From assembly GCF_021168555.1 (NCBI RefSeq), contig NZ_JAJOZS010000001.1, positions 434,001-498,000 on the forward strand: a stretch of DNA of 64,000 bases. Reading direction: 5' to 3'. The translations under genes and the position numbers were made by a program. This document shows positions 54,228 through 62,739 of this stretch, piece by piece (position 1 is the stretch's first letter; every line of letters starts with the position of its first letter). This DNA is from Stenotrophomonas sp. MMGLT7. Lineage in GTDB: Bacteria > Pseudomonadota > Gammaproteobacteria > Xanthomonadales > Xanthomonadaceae. The notes below the pieces were generated by a model. It was not told the DNA's origin. It made no database searches and was given only the letters and a program-made list of their open reading frames with translations.

Positions 54228-54240
54228 TGGGGGTGCCGCG

Positions 54241-55470
54241 ATGAGCGCATTGCCGAAGATCCCCTCCACCGCCGCCGGGGTGCTGCCGCAGATCGCCGCG
54301 TTCGCCGAGGAGCAGGCGATCGCATTGCGCCACGACTTCCACCGGCACCCGGAACTGGCGTTCGAGGAGCATCGCACCAGCGCGCGCATCGCCGGCCTGC
54401 TGTCGGACTGGGGCTTCGAGGTCGCCACCGGCATCGGCGGTACCGGCGTGGTCGCGACCCTGCGCCGCGGCGACGGCGGGCGCCGGCTCGGCATCCGCGC
54501 CGACTTCGACGCGCTGCCGATCAGCGAGGACTCCGGCCTGGCCTACGCCAGCCAGACCCGCGGCCTGATGCACGCCTGCGGCCACGACGGCCACACCACC
54601 ATCCTGCTGGCGGCCGCGCACTATCTCGCCAGGCACGGACGCTTCGACGGCACCGTGCACCTGGTGTTCCAGCCGGCCGAGGAGATCGGCCAGGGCGCCA
54701 CCCGGATGCTCGACGACGGCCTGTTCGAGCGTTTCCCGGTCGATGCGATCTTCGGCCTGCACAACTGGCCGGGGGTGCCGGCCGGGCGCTTCGGCTTCGT
54801 CGACGGCCCGGCGATGGCCTCGGTGGACTGGGCGCGGATCCGCGTGACCGGCAAGGGCGGGCACGGCGCCGAGCCGCACACCGGCGTCGATCCGGTGCTC
54901 ACCGCCGCCCACATCGTCACCGCGCTGCAGAGCCTGGTCTCGCGCAACGTCGATCCGCGCGAGATGGCGGTGGTGACGGTCGGCTCGATCCACGGCGGCC
55001 AGGCCGCCAACGTGATCCCGGACAGCGTCGAGCTGAAGCTGACCGCGCGCGCGTTCCTGCCCGAGGTGCGCCAGGCGCTGCGCCGGCGCATCCCGGCGCT
55101 GGCCGAAGCGGTCGCCGCCGGCTTCGGCGCCGGCGTCGAGATCGATTTCCCGCTCGGCTTCCCCAGCGTGCTCAACCACGCCGCCGAGACCGCGTTCGCG
55201 CGCGAGGTGGCGCTGGCGCAGTTCGGCAGCGACGGCGTGGTGGCGGGGCTGGCGCCGCGCACCGCCAGCGAGGACTTCGCGTTCCTGCTGCAGCGCCGCC
55301 CGGGCAGCTTCGTGTTCGTCGGCAATGGCGACAGCGCGCCGCTGCACAGCCCGCGCTACGTGTTCGACGACGCCGTCATCGCCCCGGCCGCCAGCTACTG
55401 GGCGCGGCTGGCCGAGACCTTCCTGGCCGAGCCGGACGCTGCGCGGCAGGCCGCCGGAGCGCCGGCATGA
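54241..55470 (+). CDS. M20-family N-acyl amino acid amidohydrolase (deacetylase)
   Basis: 409 residues from the ATG at 54241 (MSALPKIPSTAAGVLPQIAA). It is cytoplasmic (no signal). The M20D metal site is complete: DFHRHPELAFEEHRTS, MHACGHDGHTTILLAAA, VFQPAEEIGQGATRML and FGLHNWPGVPAGRFGF, with the late His replaced by the ASEDFAFLLQRRPG motif typical for aminoacylases. Such enzymes remove acetyl groups from N-acetyl amino acids. It overlaps the GNAT gene by ATGA, so an acetylase and a deacetylase are made together, the signature of a protect-oxidise-deprotect route. Confidence 0.9.
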   Translation: MSALPKIPSTAAGVLPQIAAFAEEQAIALRHDFHRHPELAFEEHRTSARIAGLLSDWGFEVATGIGGTGVVATLRRGDGGRRLGIRADFDALPISEDSGLAYASQTRGLMHACGHDGHTTILLAAAHYLARHGRFDGTVHLVFQPAEEIGQGATRMLDDGLFERFPVDAIFGLHNWPGVPAGRFGFVDGPAMASVDWARIRVTGKGGHGAEPHTGVDPVLTAAHIVTALQSLVSRNVDPREMAVVTVGSIHGGQAANVIPDSVELKLTARAFLPEVRQALRRRIPALAEAVAAGFGAGVEIDFPLGFPSVLNHAAETAFAREVALAQFGSDGVVAGLAPRTASEDFAFLLQRRPGSFVFVGNGDSAPLHSPRYVFDDAVIAPAASYWARLAETFLAEPDAARQAAGAPA

Positions 55471-56009
55471 GCGAGCGCTTCGTCTACACCTCGGTGCTGG
55501 ACCCGCTGGCGCAGCCGCTGTTCGACGGGCTGGAACAGGAGTACGGCAACCGCTACCGCGACGTGATCCGCCGCATCGGCGGCAGCGCGCGCGACGAGCT
55601 GACGCGCTACCCGCCCGCCGCCTTCGCCCCGCCCGACGGCGCCTTCGTGCTGCTGCTGCGCGACGGCCAGGCCATCGGCGGCGGCGCCTTCATGCGTCAC
55701 CGCGACCCGGGCACGGCCGAGTTCAAGCGCATCTGGACCCACCCGCTGCTGCGCCGGCAGGGAATCGCCCGGCGCGTGCTGGTCGAACTGGAGGGCCAGG
55801 CCGCGCGCCAGGGCTACGCGCGCGTCTACCTGACCACCGGCTTCCGCCAGCCCGAGGCGGTCGGCCTGTACCTGAGCCATGGCTACACCGCCCTGTTCGA
55901 CCCGGACGCCGATCCGGAGACCGTGGTCCACCTGCCATTCGAAAAGCGCCTGCAGACGCCGCCGCAGGCCGCCGCGCGGCAATCCCCCCTCGAGGCACGC
56001 ACGCCATGA
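55467..56009 (+). CDS. GNAT N-acetyltransferase (SnaA/SnaB-like role inferred)
   Basis: 180 residues. GNAT features include DGAFVLLLRDGQAIGGGAFM, RIWTHPLLRRQGIARRVLVEL (cited as a segment, with the acetyl-CoA loop RRQGIARRVL), ARVYLTTGFRQPEAVGLY and HGYTALF. The C-terminal tail is unconserved. It overlaps the M20 deacetylase gene upstream and the ABC transporter gene downstream by ATGA each. In B. subtilis the comparable operon starts with an acetyltransferase that N-acetylates S-alkyl or S-succino cysteine. That activity here is inference from context. Confidence 0.87.
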   Translation: MSERFVYTSVLDPLAQPLFDGLEQEYGNRYRDVIRRIGGSARDELTRYPPAAFAPPDGAFVLLLRDGQAIGGGAFMRHRDPGTAEFKRIWTHPLLRRQGIARRVLVELEGQAARQGYARVYLTTGFRQPEAVGLYLSHGYTALFDPDADPETVVHLPFEKRLQTPPQAAARQSPLEARTP

Positions 56010-57757
56010 ACAGCCGCACCCTCCCCGAGCTCCCGCGCGCCGGCGCCGCGCCCGCCACCACGCCGGCCGGACTGCGCATCGTGCCGGCGCGGCATCCGCT
56101 GCAGGCGATCGGTACCGTGGTCGCCCTGCTGCTGATCCTGGCGGTGCTGCAATCGGTGCTCGGCAACCCGCGCTGGGGCTGGGACGTGTTCGCCGAGTGG
56201 TTCTTCGCCGAACCGGTGCTGGCCGGGCTCGGCCGCACCCTGCTGCTGACCGCGCTGGGCACGCTGATCGGCTTCCTGATCGGCACCGCGCTGGCGCTGG
56301 CGCGGGTGTCCGGCTCGCCGCTGCTGGCGGGCGTGTCGTGGGGCTACGTGTGGCTGTTCCGCTCGATCCCGCTGCTGGTGCTGCTGCTGTTGCTCAACAA
56401 CCTGGGCTACCTGTACTCGACCATCCGCCTGGACGTGCCGTTCACCGGCATCACCCTGTTCTCCTACCCGACCACGCAGCTGATCAGCCAGTTCACCGCC
56501 GCGGTGCTGGGGCTGTCGCTGAACCAGGCCGCGTTCTCGGCCGAGATCATCCGCGGCGGCATCCTCTCGGTGGACCAGGGCCAGTTCGAGGCCTCGGCGG
56601 CACTGGGCCTGCCGCGCACGCGCCAGGTCCGCCGCATCGTGCTGCCGCAGGCGATGCGCACCATCCTGCCGGGCGCCTTCAACGACATCATCAACCTCGC
56701 CAAGGCCACCTCGGTGGTCTACATCCTGGCGCTGCCGGAGCTGTTCTACACCGTCCAGGTGATCTACCGCCGCAACCTGGAGGTGGTGCCGCTGCTGATG
56801 GTGGCCACGGTCTGGTACCTGGTGATCCTGACCCTGCTGTCGCTGGCGCAGATCCGCATCGAGCGGCGCTTCGCCCGCGGCGCGCTGCGCGAGCAGCCGG
56901 GGCGGCTGCTGCCGTGGCCGCGGCGGCGCCCGCCCGCCGCGCCGGCGGCACCGGCGTCGGTCGCCACCGATGGCGCCGACTCCGGCTTCGGCGGCCGCGG
57001 CGGCACGGTGGCGATCCACGGCGTCACCAAGCACTACGGCGACAACCGCGTGCTCGACGACGTCAGCCTGCACCTGCCGGCCGGCAGCGTCACCGCGATC
57101 ATCGGCCCGTCCGGCGCCGGCAAGTCCACCCTGCTGCGCACCATCAACCACCTCGAGCGCGTGGATGCCGGCTTCGTCGCCGTGGACGGCGAACTGGTCG
57201 GCTACCGCCGCGATGGCGACGTCCTGCACGAACTGCGCGAGGCCGAGATCCGCCGCCGCCGCGCCGACATCGGCATGGTGTTCCAGAACTTCAACCTGTT
57301 CCCGCACCTGACCGTGCTGGAGAACGTGATCGAGGCGCCGATCGCGGTACGCGGCGCCAGCCGCGCCGACGCCGAACGCCAGGCCCATGCGCTGCTGGCC
57401 CGGGTCGGGCTGGCCGACAAGGCCGGCGCCTATCCGCGCCAGCTCTCCGGCGGCCAGCAGCAGCGCGTGGCGATCGCGCGCGCGCTGGCGCTGCGGCCGA
57501 AGGTGCTGCTGTTCGACGAGCCGACCTCGGCGCTGGACCCGGAGCTGGTCAACGAGGTGCTGGCGGTGATCGAGGAACTGGCGCGCTCGGGCACCACCCT
57601 GGTCATCGTCACCCACGAGATCGGCTTCGCCCGCCGCATCGCCGACACCGTGGTGTTCATGGAGCAGGGACGGATCGTCGAGGCCGGCCCGCCGCAGCAG
57701 CTGTTCGCCCGGCCGACGCATCCGCGCACCGCCGAGTTCCTGGCCAAGGTGCTGTAG
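56006..57757 (+). CDS. Polar amino-acid ABC transporter, permease-ATPase fusion
   Basis: 583 residues. Residues about 35-300 form a HisM/GlnP/TcyL-type permease with the EAA loop QFEASAALGLPRTRQVRRIV. A Pro/Ala-rich linker (about 300-330) leads to the ATPase domain. That domain has Walker [14 protein letters not shown], the Q-loop MVFQNFNLFPHLTVLENV, signature LSGGQQQRVAIARAL and Walker B VLLFDEPTSALDPEL. Usually these are two proteins; the fusion occurs in some amino-acid transporters. Close relatives import histidine, glutamine or cystine. With the solute-binding protein gene 163 bp downstream it makes a complete importer. Confidence 0.92.
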   Translation: MNSRTLPELPRAGAAPATTPAGLRIVPARHPLQAIGTVVALLLILAVLQSVLGNPRWGWDVFAEWFFAEPVLAGLGRTLLLTALGTLIGFLIGTALALARVSGSPLLAGVSWGYVWLFRSIPLLVLLLLLNNLGYLYSTIRLDVPFTGITLFSYPTTQLISQFTAAVLGLSLNQAAFSAEIIRGGILSVDQGQFEASAALGLPRTRQVRRIVLPQAMRTILPGAFNDIINLAKATSVVYILALPELFYTVQVIYRRNLEVVPLLMVATVWYLVILTLLSLAQIRIERRFARGALREQPGRLLPWPRRRPPAAPAAPASVATDGADSGFGGRGGTVAIHGVTKHYGDNRVLDDVSLHLPAGSVTAIIGPSGAGKSTLLRTINHLERVDAGFVAVDGELVGYRRDGDVLHELREAEIRRRRADIGMVFQNFNLFPHLTVLENVIEAPIAVRGASRADAERQAHALLARVGLADKAGAYPRQLSGGQQQRVAIARALALRPKVLLFDEPTSALDPELVNEVLAVIEELARSGTTLVIVTHEIGFARRIADTVVFMEQGRIVEAGPPQQLFARPTHPRTAEFLAKVL

Positions 57758-57784
57758 GCCTACCAGCCTCGTGCAGGAGCGACC

Positions 57785-57854
57785 CGCGGGAGCGACTTCG
57801 GTCGCGATGGGGCTCTACCGGTAAAGCCCATCGCGACCGAAGTCGCTCCTGCGG
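57785..57854. repeat. GTAGGAGCGACTTC-type inverted repeat (copy 4)
   Basis: Arms 57785-57813 and 57825-57854 are nearly complementary, with TCGGTCGCGA in place of TCAGTCGCGA on both arms, so the change is compensated. The repeat lies inside the transporter operon, between the fusion gene and the binding-protein gene. Confidence 0.9.
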
Positions 57855-57920
57855 ATCTCCCGGCCACGAATCCGTATCCCCGTACGAGTCGCCCCCGGAC
57901 CACCCCACAAGGATTCCCGC

Positions 57921-58880
57921 ATGACCGCCCCCCGCCGCCGCACCTTCAACATCGCCGTCATCGTCCTGGTGCTCGCCGCCGGCGTCGCCGCCATCCTGTA
58001 CTCGCGCCAGCACCGCGATGCCCCCGGTGCCGCGCCCAAGCCCGACGCCGCCGACGTGCCGCCGATCCACGCCGACCGGGATCCGGCCGCGATCGCCCTG
58101 CTGCCGGCGGACTTCAAGTTCGTCACCCCGGGGGCGCTGACCATCGCCACCCACCCCGGCGCGTTGCCGCTGGGCGACTACGCTGCCGACGGCAACACCG
58201 TGATCGGGGTCGAGCCGGACATCGCGCGGCTGATCGCCGACGCCCTGGGCCTGCGCCTGAACCTGGTGGCCGTGGCCTGGGCCGACTGGCCGCTGGGCCT
58301 GGAATCGGGAAAGTACGACGCGGTGATCTCCAACGTCACCGTCACCGAGGAACGCAAGCAGAAGTTCGACTTCTCCAGCTACCGCTACGACCTGCTGGGC
58401 ATCTACACCCGCACCGATGGCCCGATCAAGGAGATCAAGCAGCCCAGGGACGTGGCCGGGCTGAAGGTGGTGGTCGGCGCCAGCACCAACCAGGACCAGA
58501 TCCTGCGCCACTGGGATGCGCAGAACATCGCCGCGGGGCTTCCGCCGGTGGAGTACCAGTACTTCGACGACTCGGTGGTCGGGCGGCTGGCGGTCATCAC
58601 CGGGCGCGCCGACGTCAGCTTCGAGCCCAACGCCACCGGCGCCTACGCCGCGCGCGACGGCAAGGTGCGCCGGGTCGGGCTGTTCCCCGGCGGCTGGCCG
58701 CAGTCCGCGGCGATCTCGGTGACCACGCGCAAGGGCAGCGGCCTGGCCGAGGCCATCACCCGCGCGATCAACAGCCAGATCGACAACGGCACCTACGCCA
58801 AGGTGCTGCAGCGCTGGAACCTGACCGAGGAAGCGGTGCCGCGCTCGGAGACCAACCCGCCCGGCCTGGCCGAGCTGTAG
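57921..58880 (+). CDS. Membrane-anchored amino-acid ABC solute-binding protein
   Basis: 319 residues. The N-terminus is a membrane anchor (FNIAVIVLVLAAGVAAILYS) with neither a lipobox Cys nor a clear cleavage site, so it is probably tethered in the inner membrane. The family 3 fold is clear: VIGVEPDIARLIADALGLRL, SGKYDAVISNVTVTEERKQK, FSSYRYDLLGIY, LKVVVGASTNQDQIL and a substrate Arg/Asp region in GRADVSFEPNATGAYAA. It delivers an amino-acid-like ligand to the permease-ATPase fusion. An inverted repeat separates it from the fusion gene and another follows its stop. Confidence 0.9.
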   Translation: MTAPRRRTFNIAVIVLVLAAGVAAILYSRQHRDAPGAAPKPDAADVPPIHADRDPAAIALLPADFKFVTPGALTIATHPGALPLGDYAADGNTVIGVEPDIARLIADALGLRLNLVAVAWADWPLGLESGKYDAVISNVTVTEERKQKFDFSSYRYDLLGIYTRTDGPIKEIKQPRDVAGLKVVVGASTNQDQILRHWDAQNIAAGLPPVEYQYFDDSVVGRLAVITGRADVSFEPNATGAYAARDGKVRRVGLFPGGWPQSAAISVTTRKGSGLAEAITRAINSQIDNGTYAKVLQRWNLTEEAVPRSETNPPGLAEL

Positions 58881-58904
58881 TCCCCGGCTCCATCAAGAGT
58901 CCGT

Positions 58905-58972
58905 TGTAGGAGCGACTTCAGTCGCGAGAGGCTTTACCGGTGAAGCCCATCGCGACTGAAGTCGCTCCTACA
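58905..58972. repeat. GTAGGAGCGACTTC-type inverted repeat (copy 5)
   Basis: Arms 58905-58927 and 58950-58972 are perfect 23-bp complements, identical to copy 1. It lies in the convergent gap between the binding-protein gene and hemN and probably ends both transcripts. Confidence 0.95.
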
Positions 58973-59003
58973 GGTCCTCCTGCGGGAGACGTTGGACAGG
59001 GGC

Positions 59004-60419
59004 TCAGATCGCCCTGGAATAGCGCGCCGGCTGCACCGGCTCGCGCAGGTAGCTGTCGAAGCACATCGCGATCAGGCGCAGCAGCGGCCTGCCCTGCACG
59101 GTCGCACTGATCACGCCGTCCCGGCACTGCACCAGGCCGTCGTGCCGGAGCTGCTGCAGGTCCTGCAGTTCCTGCGCGAAGTAGCCGGCGAAGTCGATGC
59201 CGTGCGCGCGCCCGAACGCATGGGTATCCACCCGCCCCTGGCACATCAACTGCTGGATCAGGTCGGCCCGCACCTGGTCGTCCTCGCTGAGCAGCAGCCC
59301 GCGCCAGACCGGCAGCCGGCCCGCGTCCAGCGCATCTTCCCACGCCGGCAGGTCGCGCGGATTCTGGCTGTAGCTGTCGCCGACGTGGCTGATGGCGCTC
59401 ACCCCCAGGCCGACCAGGTCGGTATCGGCGTGCGTGGTGTAGCCCATGAAATTGCGGTGCAGGCCGCCGTTGCGCTGGGCCACGGCCAGGTCGTCCCCGG
59501 GCAAGGCGAAGTGGTCCATGCCGATGTACTGGTAGCCGGCATGGGAGAGCTTGTGGACCGCCAGGCCCAGCAGCGCCAGCTTGGTCTCGGCGTCCGGCAG
59601 GTCGGCATCGCAGATCTGCCGCTGCGCCTTGAACATGTGCGGCAGGTGCGCGTACCCGTAGACCGCCAGCCGGTCCGGACGCACCTGCATCACCGTGTCG
59701 AGCGTGCGCCCGAACCCTTCCAGCCCCTGCCTGGGCAGCCCGTAGATGAGGTCGACGTTGACCGAGCGCATGCCGTGGCGGCGGCAGGCCTCGATGATCG
59801 CCAGCGTCTGCTCGACGCCCTGCTCGCGATTGATCGCCTGCTGCACCGACGGATCGAAATCCTGGACGCCCAGGCTCGCCCGGTTGAATCCCATCTCGGC
59901 CAGGCGGCCGATGTCGTCGGGGTTCACCGTGCGCGGATCGAGTTCGATCGAGAAATCGCGCTCGAGCGCCTGGCTGAAGTGGAAGTTCCGGGCCAGGCCC
60001 TCGAGCAGTTCCGCCAGCAGCGGCGGCGCCAGGAAGTTCGGGGTGCCGCCTCCCAGGTGCAGCTGCACCACCTCGCGCCCGGCGAACAGCGGGGCGACGA
60101 GCTCGGCCTCGCTCAGCACCCGCTCCAGGTAGGTCAGGCCGCGGCGCGCATCGCGGGTGATGATCCGGTTGCAGCCACAGTAGAAGCAGGGATTGCGGCA
60201 GTAGGGAACGTGCACGTACAGCGACAGCCGCCGCAGCGGGTGGGCCTGCCGGCTGAGCCGCGCCGCGCGCTCCAGGTCGGCCACCCCGAAGCCGTCATGG
60301 AAATGCGGCGCGGTCGGATACGAGGTGTAGCGCGGGCCCGGGCGATCGTAGCGGCGGAGCAGTTCGGCGTCGAAATGCCAGGTCAGCGCATCGGCCGGAG
60401 AAGGGGGTGAGTCGTCCAT
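59004..60419 (-). CDS. hemN: Oxygen-independent coproporphyrinogen III oxidase
   Basis: 471 residues (E. coli HemN 457). It is a radical-SAM enzyme that converts coproporphyrinogen III to protoporphyrinogen IX without oxygen. The cluster motif is SLYVHVPYCRNPCFYCGCNR (near 66-85), holding the three cluster Cys plus the extra HemN Cys. LHLGGGTPNFL and SIELDPRTVNP are intact, and the HemN-type C-terminal domain is present (RVDTHAFGRAHGIDF). A TTGAC-CTCA-ATCAA site 36-50 bp upstream of its ATG indicates FNR/ANR control. Confidence 0.96.
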   Translation of the reverse strand: MDDSPPSPADALTWHFDAELLRRYDRPGPRYTSYPTAPHFHDGFGVADLERAARLSRQAHPLRRLSLYVHVPYCRNPCFYCGCNRIITRDARRGLTYLERVLSEAELVAPLFAGREVVQLHLGGGTPNFLAPPLLAELLEGLARNFHFSQALERDFSIELDPRTVNPDDIGRLAEMGFNRASLGVQDFDPSVQQAINREQGVEQTLAIIEACRRHGMRSVNVDLIYGLPRQGLEGFGRTLDTVMQVRPDRLAVYGYAHLPHMFKAQRQICDADLPDAETKLALLGLAVHKLSHAGYQYIGMDHFALPGDDLAVAQRNGGLHRNFMGYTTHADTDLVGLGVSAISHVGDSYSQNPRDLPAWEDALDAGRLPVWRGLLLSEDDQVRADLIQQLMCQGRVDTHAFGRAHGIDFAGYFAQELQDLQQLRHDGLVQCRDGVISATVQGRPLLRLIAMCFDSYLREPVQPARYSRAI

Positions 60420-60455
60420 GGGGCAGCATGCTCGCGTCTGCGTCGCAGGGTCGCA

Positions 60456-60469
60456 TTGACCTCAATCAA
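60456..60469 (-). promoter_or_regulatory. FNR/ANR-type operator upstream of hemN
   Basis: TTGACCTCAATCAA matches the FNR/ANR consensus TTGAT-N4-ATCAA at 9 of 10 fixed positions. It is centred about 43 bp before the hemN start, a position suited to anaerobic activation. Confidence 0.75.
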
Positions 60470-60527
60470 AGGCAGCGCACTGCGCCGCTTCGCCCGGCCC
60501 CGCCCGGCCCATGTGGACGAACCATGT

Positions 60528-60599
60528 GAACGACCTGCCCCGGGGAACGACCTGTCCCGGGAACGACCTGCCTCGCGAACGACCTGTTGGAACGACTTG
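60528..60599. repeat. Short tandem repeat (GAACGACCTG, about five copies)
   Basis: GAACGACCTG recurs at 60528, 60545, 60561 and 60577, with a degenerate copy (AACGACTTG) near 60591, at a spacing of about 16-17 bp. It lies in the 306-bp gap upstream of hemN, which otherwise holds the FNR/ANR site and an inverted repeat and no gene. Confidence 0.8.
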
Positions 60600-60609
60600 T
60601 TGGAACAAC

Positions 60610-60679
60610 CGTAGGAGCGACTTCAGTCGCGATGAGGCCTTACCGGTAGAGCCCGATCGCGACTGAAGTCGCTCCTACG
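60610..60679. repeat. GTAGGAGCGACTTC-type inverted repeat (copy 6)
   Basis: Arms 60610-60633 and 60656-60679 are perfect 24-bp complements. It lies about 47 bp beyond the lolD stop on the minus strand, so it probably marks the end of the lolCD transcript. Confidence 0.95.
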
Positions 60680-60725
60680 GTCGCTCGTACGATCCGGCCG
60701 CTCGTGCAATCGCCCGTACAGGCGG

Positions 60726-61481
60726 CTATACCGCGTCCCTGGCCAGGACCCGCAGACGGCCCTGGTGGAGTTCCAGCACGCGGTCCAGGCGCCGCGCCAG
60801 GCTGCGGTCGTGGGTGACCAGGACCAGGCTGGTGCGGTGGGCGCGGTTGAGCTCCAGCATCAGCCCGAACACGGTCTCGGCGGTCTTGTCGTCCAGGTTG
60901 CCGGTCGGTTCGTCGCCGAGCACGCAGGCCGGATTGTTGACCAGCGCGCGCGCCACCGCGGCACGCTGGCGCTCGCCGCCGGACAGCTCGCCCGGCTTGT
61001 GCTCCAGCCGGTGCGACAGGCCCACCGCCTCCAGCAGCGCGCGCGCCCGGGTGGTCGCCTGCGCGATGTCGGCGCCGCCGAGCAGCACCGGCATCATCAC
61101 GTTCTCCAGCGCGGTGAACTCCGGCAGCAGGTGGTGGAACTGGTAGACGAAGCCCAGCGCGCTGTTGCGCAGGCGCCCGCGCGCGCCATCGCTCAGCGCC
61201 GACATGCGCTGGCCGGTGACGAACACCTCGCCGGCGGTAGGCACGTCCAGGCCCCCGAGCAGGTGCAGCAGCGTGCTCTTGCCCGCGCCGGAGGCGCCGA
61301 CGATGGCCACGGTCTCGCCCGCCGCCACGCTCAAATCGAGGCCATCGAACACCGGCGTCTTCAACTTGCCCTCGGCGTAGGTCTTGCCCAGCCGTTCGGC
61401 GCGGATGACCGCATCGGCCTGCTTGCGTTCCTGCACGTCCGATTCCCTGTTTCCCATTCCCGGTTCCCGGCCTTCACTCAT
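60726..61481 (-). CDS. lolD: Lipoprotein-releasing system ATPase LolD
   Basis: 251 residues from the ATG at 61481, which overlaps the lolC stop by 8 bp; an ATG at 61457 would remove 8 residues. LolD powers release of lipoproteins from the inner membrane to LolA. Walker [21 protein letters not shown], the LolD-specific [17 protein letters not shown], signature [15 protein letters not shown] and Walker [14 protein letters not shown] are intact. The first 20 or so residues ([12 protein letters not shown]) are not conserved and are encoded by GGGAACCGGGAATGGGAAAC-type repeat sequence. It forms an operon with lolC. Confidence 0.95.
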   Translation of the reverse strand: MSEGREPGMGNRESDVQERKQADAVIRAERLGKTYAEGKLKTPVFDGLDLSVAAGETVAIVGASGAGKSTLLHLLGGLDVPTAGEVFVTGQRMSALSDGARGRLRNSALGFVYQFHHLLPEFTALENVMMPVLLGGADIAQATTRARALLEAVGLSHRLEHKPGELSGGERQRAAVARALVNNPACVLGDEPTGNLDDKTAETVFGLMLELNRAHRTSLVLVTHDRSLARRLDRVLELHQGRLRVLARDAV

Positions 61482-62715
61482 AGCGCAGAGCCTCCGCCGG
61501 CTGGGTGCGCGCCGCACGCCAGGCCGGGTACAAGGTGGCAAGGAAGCTCATCAGCAAGGCGACGATGGTGATCGCCACCACGTCGGGCGTCTGCATGTCG
61601 GTCGGCAGGCCGGTGATGTAGTACACGTCCTCCGGCAGCAGCTGGACGTTGAAGATCGACTCGATCAGTTCGAGGATGCGCTCCAGGTTCAGCGTCAGCA
61701 CGATGCCGCCGACCACCCCCAGCACGGTGCCGATCACCCCGATCAGCGTGCCCTGCACCATGAACACCTGCATCACCCCGCCCGGCGACAGGCCCAGCGT
61801 GCGCAGGATGGCGATGTCGGCCTGCTTGTCGGTCACCAGCATCACCTGCGAGGACACCAGGTTGAACGCGCCCATGGCGATGATCAGCGACAGCAGGATG
61901 CCCATCACCGTCTTCTCCATCTTCAGCGAGTGGTACAGGTTGGCGTTCTCCTGGGTCCAGTCGCTGACGCGGTAGGCGCCCTGCAGGTTCAGCGCCAGGT
62001 CGCGGGCGACCTCGAAGGCGCGGTCCATGTCGTGCAGCTTCAGCCGCACGCCGGTGACGCCGTCCATCTTCAGCACGCGCTGCAGGTCGTCCATGTTGAC
62101 CACCGCCAGGCCGCGGTCGATCTCGTTGTAGCCGGCCTCGAAGATGCCGCTGACGGTGAAGCGCTTGAGCCGCGGCATCGCCCCCACCGGCGTGCCCTGT
62201 ATGTCGGCCAGGGTCACCACCACGCTGTCGCCGACGCGCACGCCGAGCCACAGCGCCAGTTCCTGCCCGAGCACGATATGGAACGACCCCGGCGTCAGGC
62301 TGTCGATGCTGCCCTGCTTCATCTTCTGCGCGATCACCGAGACCTTGGATTCCTCCGACGGCAGGATGCCCTGCACCATCGCCCCCTGCACCCGGGGACC
62401 GCTGAGCATGCCCTGGATCTCGATGTAGGGCGCGGCGCCGGCCACGCGCGCATCGCTCATCGCCACCTGCACCGCGTGCTGCCAGTCGTGCATCGGCGCG
62501 CCCTCGGCGCTGACCGTGGCATGGGCGGCCATCTGCAGCAGGCGGTCGCGGATCTCCTTCTGGAAGCCGCTCATCACCGCCAGCGTGGTGATCAGCACCA
62601 TCACGCCCAGGGCGATGCCCAGGATCGATGCCATCGAGATGAAGGAGATGAAGCCGTTGCGCCGTTTGGCACGCAGATAGCGCAGGCCGATGGCGACAGG
62701 AATGGGTTTGAACAT
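61474..62715 (-). CDS. lolC: Lipoprotein-releasing system permease LolC/E
   Basis: 413 residues, starting [20 protein letters not shown]. It has the usual four membrane helices: one near the N-terminus ([21 protein letters not shown]), then a large periplasmic domain (about 50-270), and three C-terminal helices in the FtsX fold. [20 protein letters not shown] is the coupling region. With LolD it extracts outer-membrane lipoproteins. Only one permease gene is present, so this is a LolC/E-type (LolF-like) homodimer or a second gene lies elsewhere. Confidence 0.93.
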   Translation of the reverse strand: MFKPIPVAIGLRYLRAKRRNGFISFISMASILGIALGVMVLITTLAVMSGFQKEIRDRLLQMAAHATVSAEGAPMHDWQHAVQVAMSDARVAGAAPYIEIQGMLSGPRVQGAMVQGILPSEESKVSVIAQKMKQGSIDSLTPGSFHIVLGQELALWLGVRVGDSVVVTLADIQGTPVGAMPRLKRFTVSGIFEAGYNEIDRGLAVVNMDDLQRVLKMDGVTGVRLKLHDMDRAFEVARDLALNLQGAYRVSDWTQENANLYHSLKMEKTVMGILLSLIIAMGAFNLVSSQVMLVTDKQADIAILRTLGLSPGGVMQVFMVQGTLIGVIGTVLGVVGGIVLTLNLERILELIESIFNVQLLPEDVYYITGLPTDMQTPDVVAITIVALLMSFLATLYPAWRAARTQPAEALRYE

Positions 62716-62739
62716 GGAGGGACCGCTGGAACCGATGCG

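Noticed and set aside
60528-60599. CRISPR-like or iteron array
   Set aside because: The units are only about 10 bp with 6-7-bp gaps and there are no replication genes nearby, so it is a simple tandem repeat.
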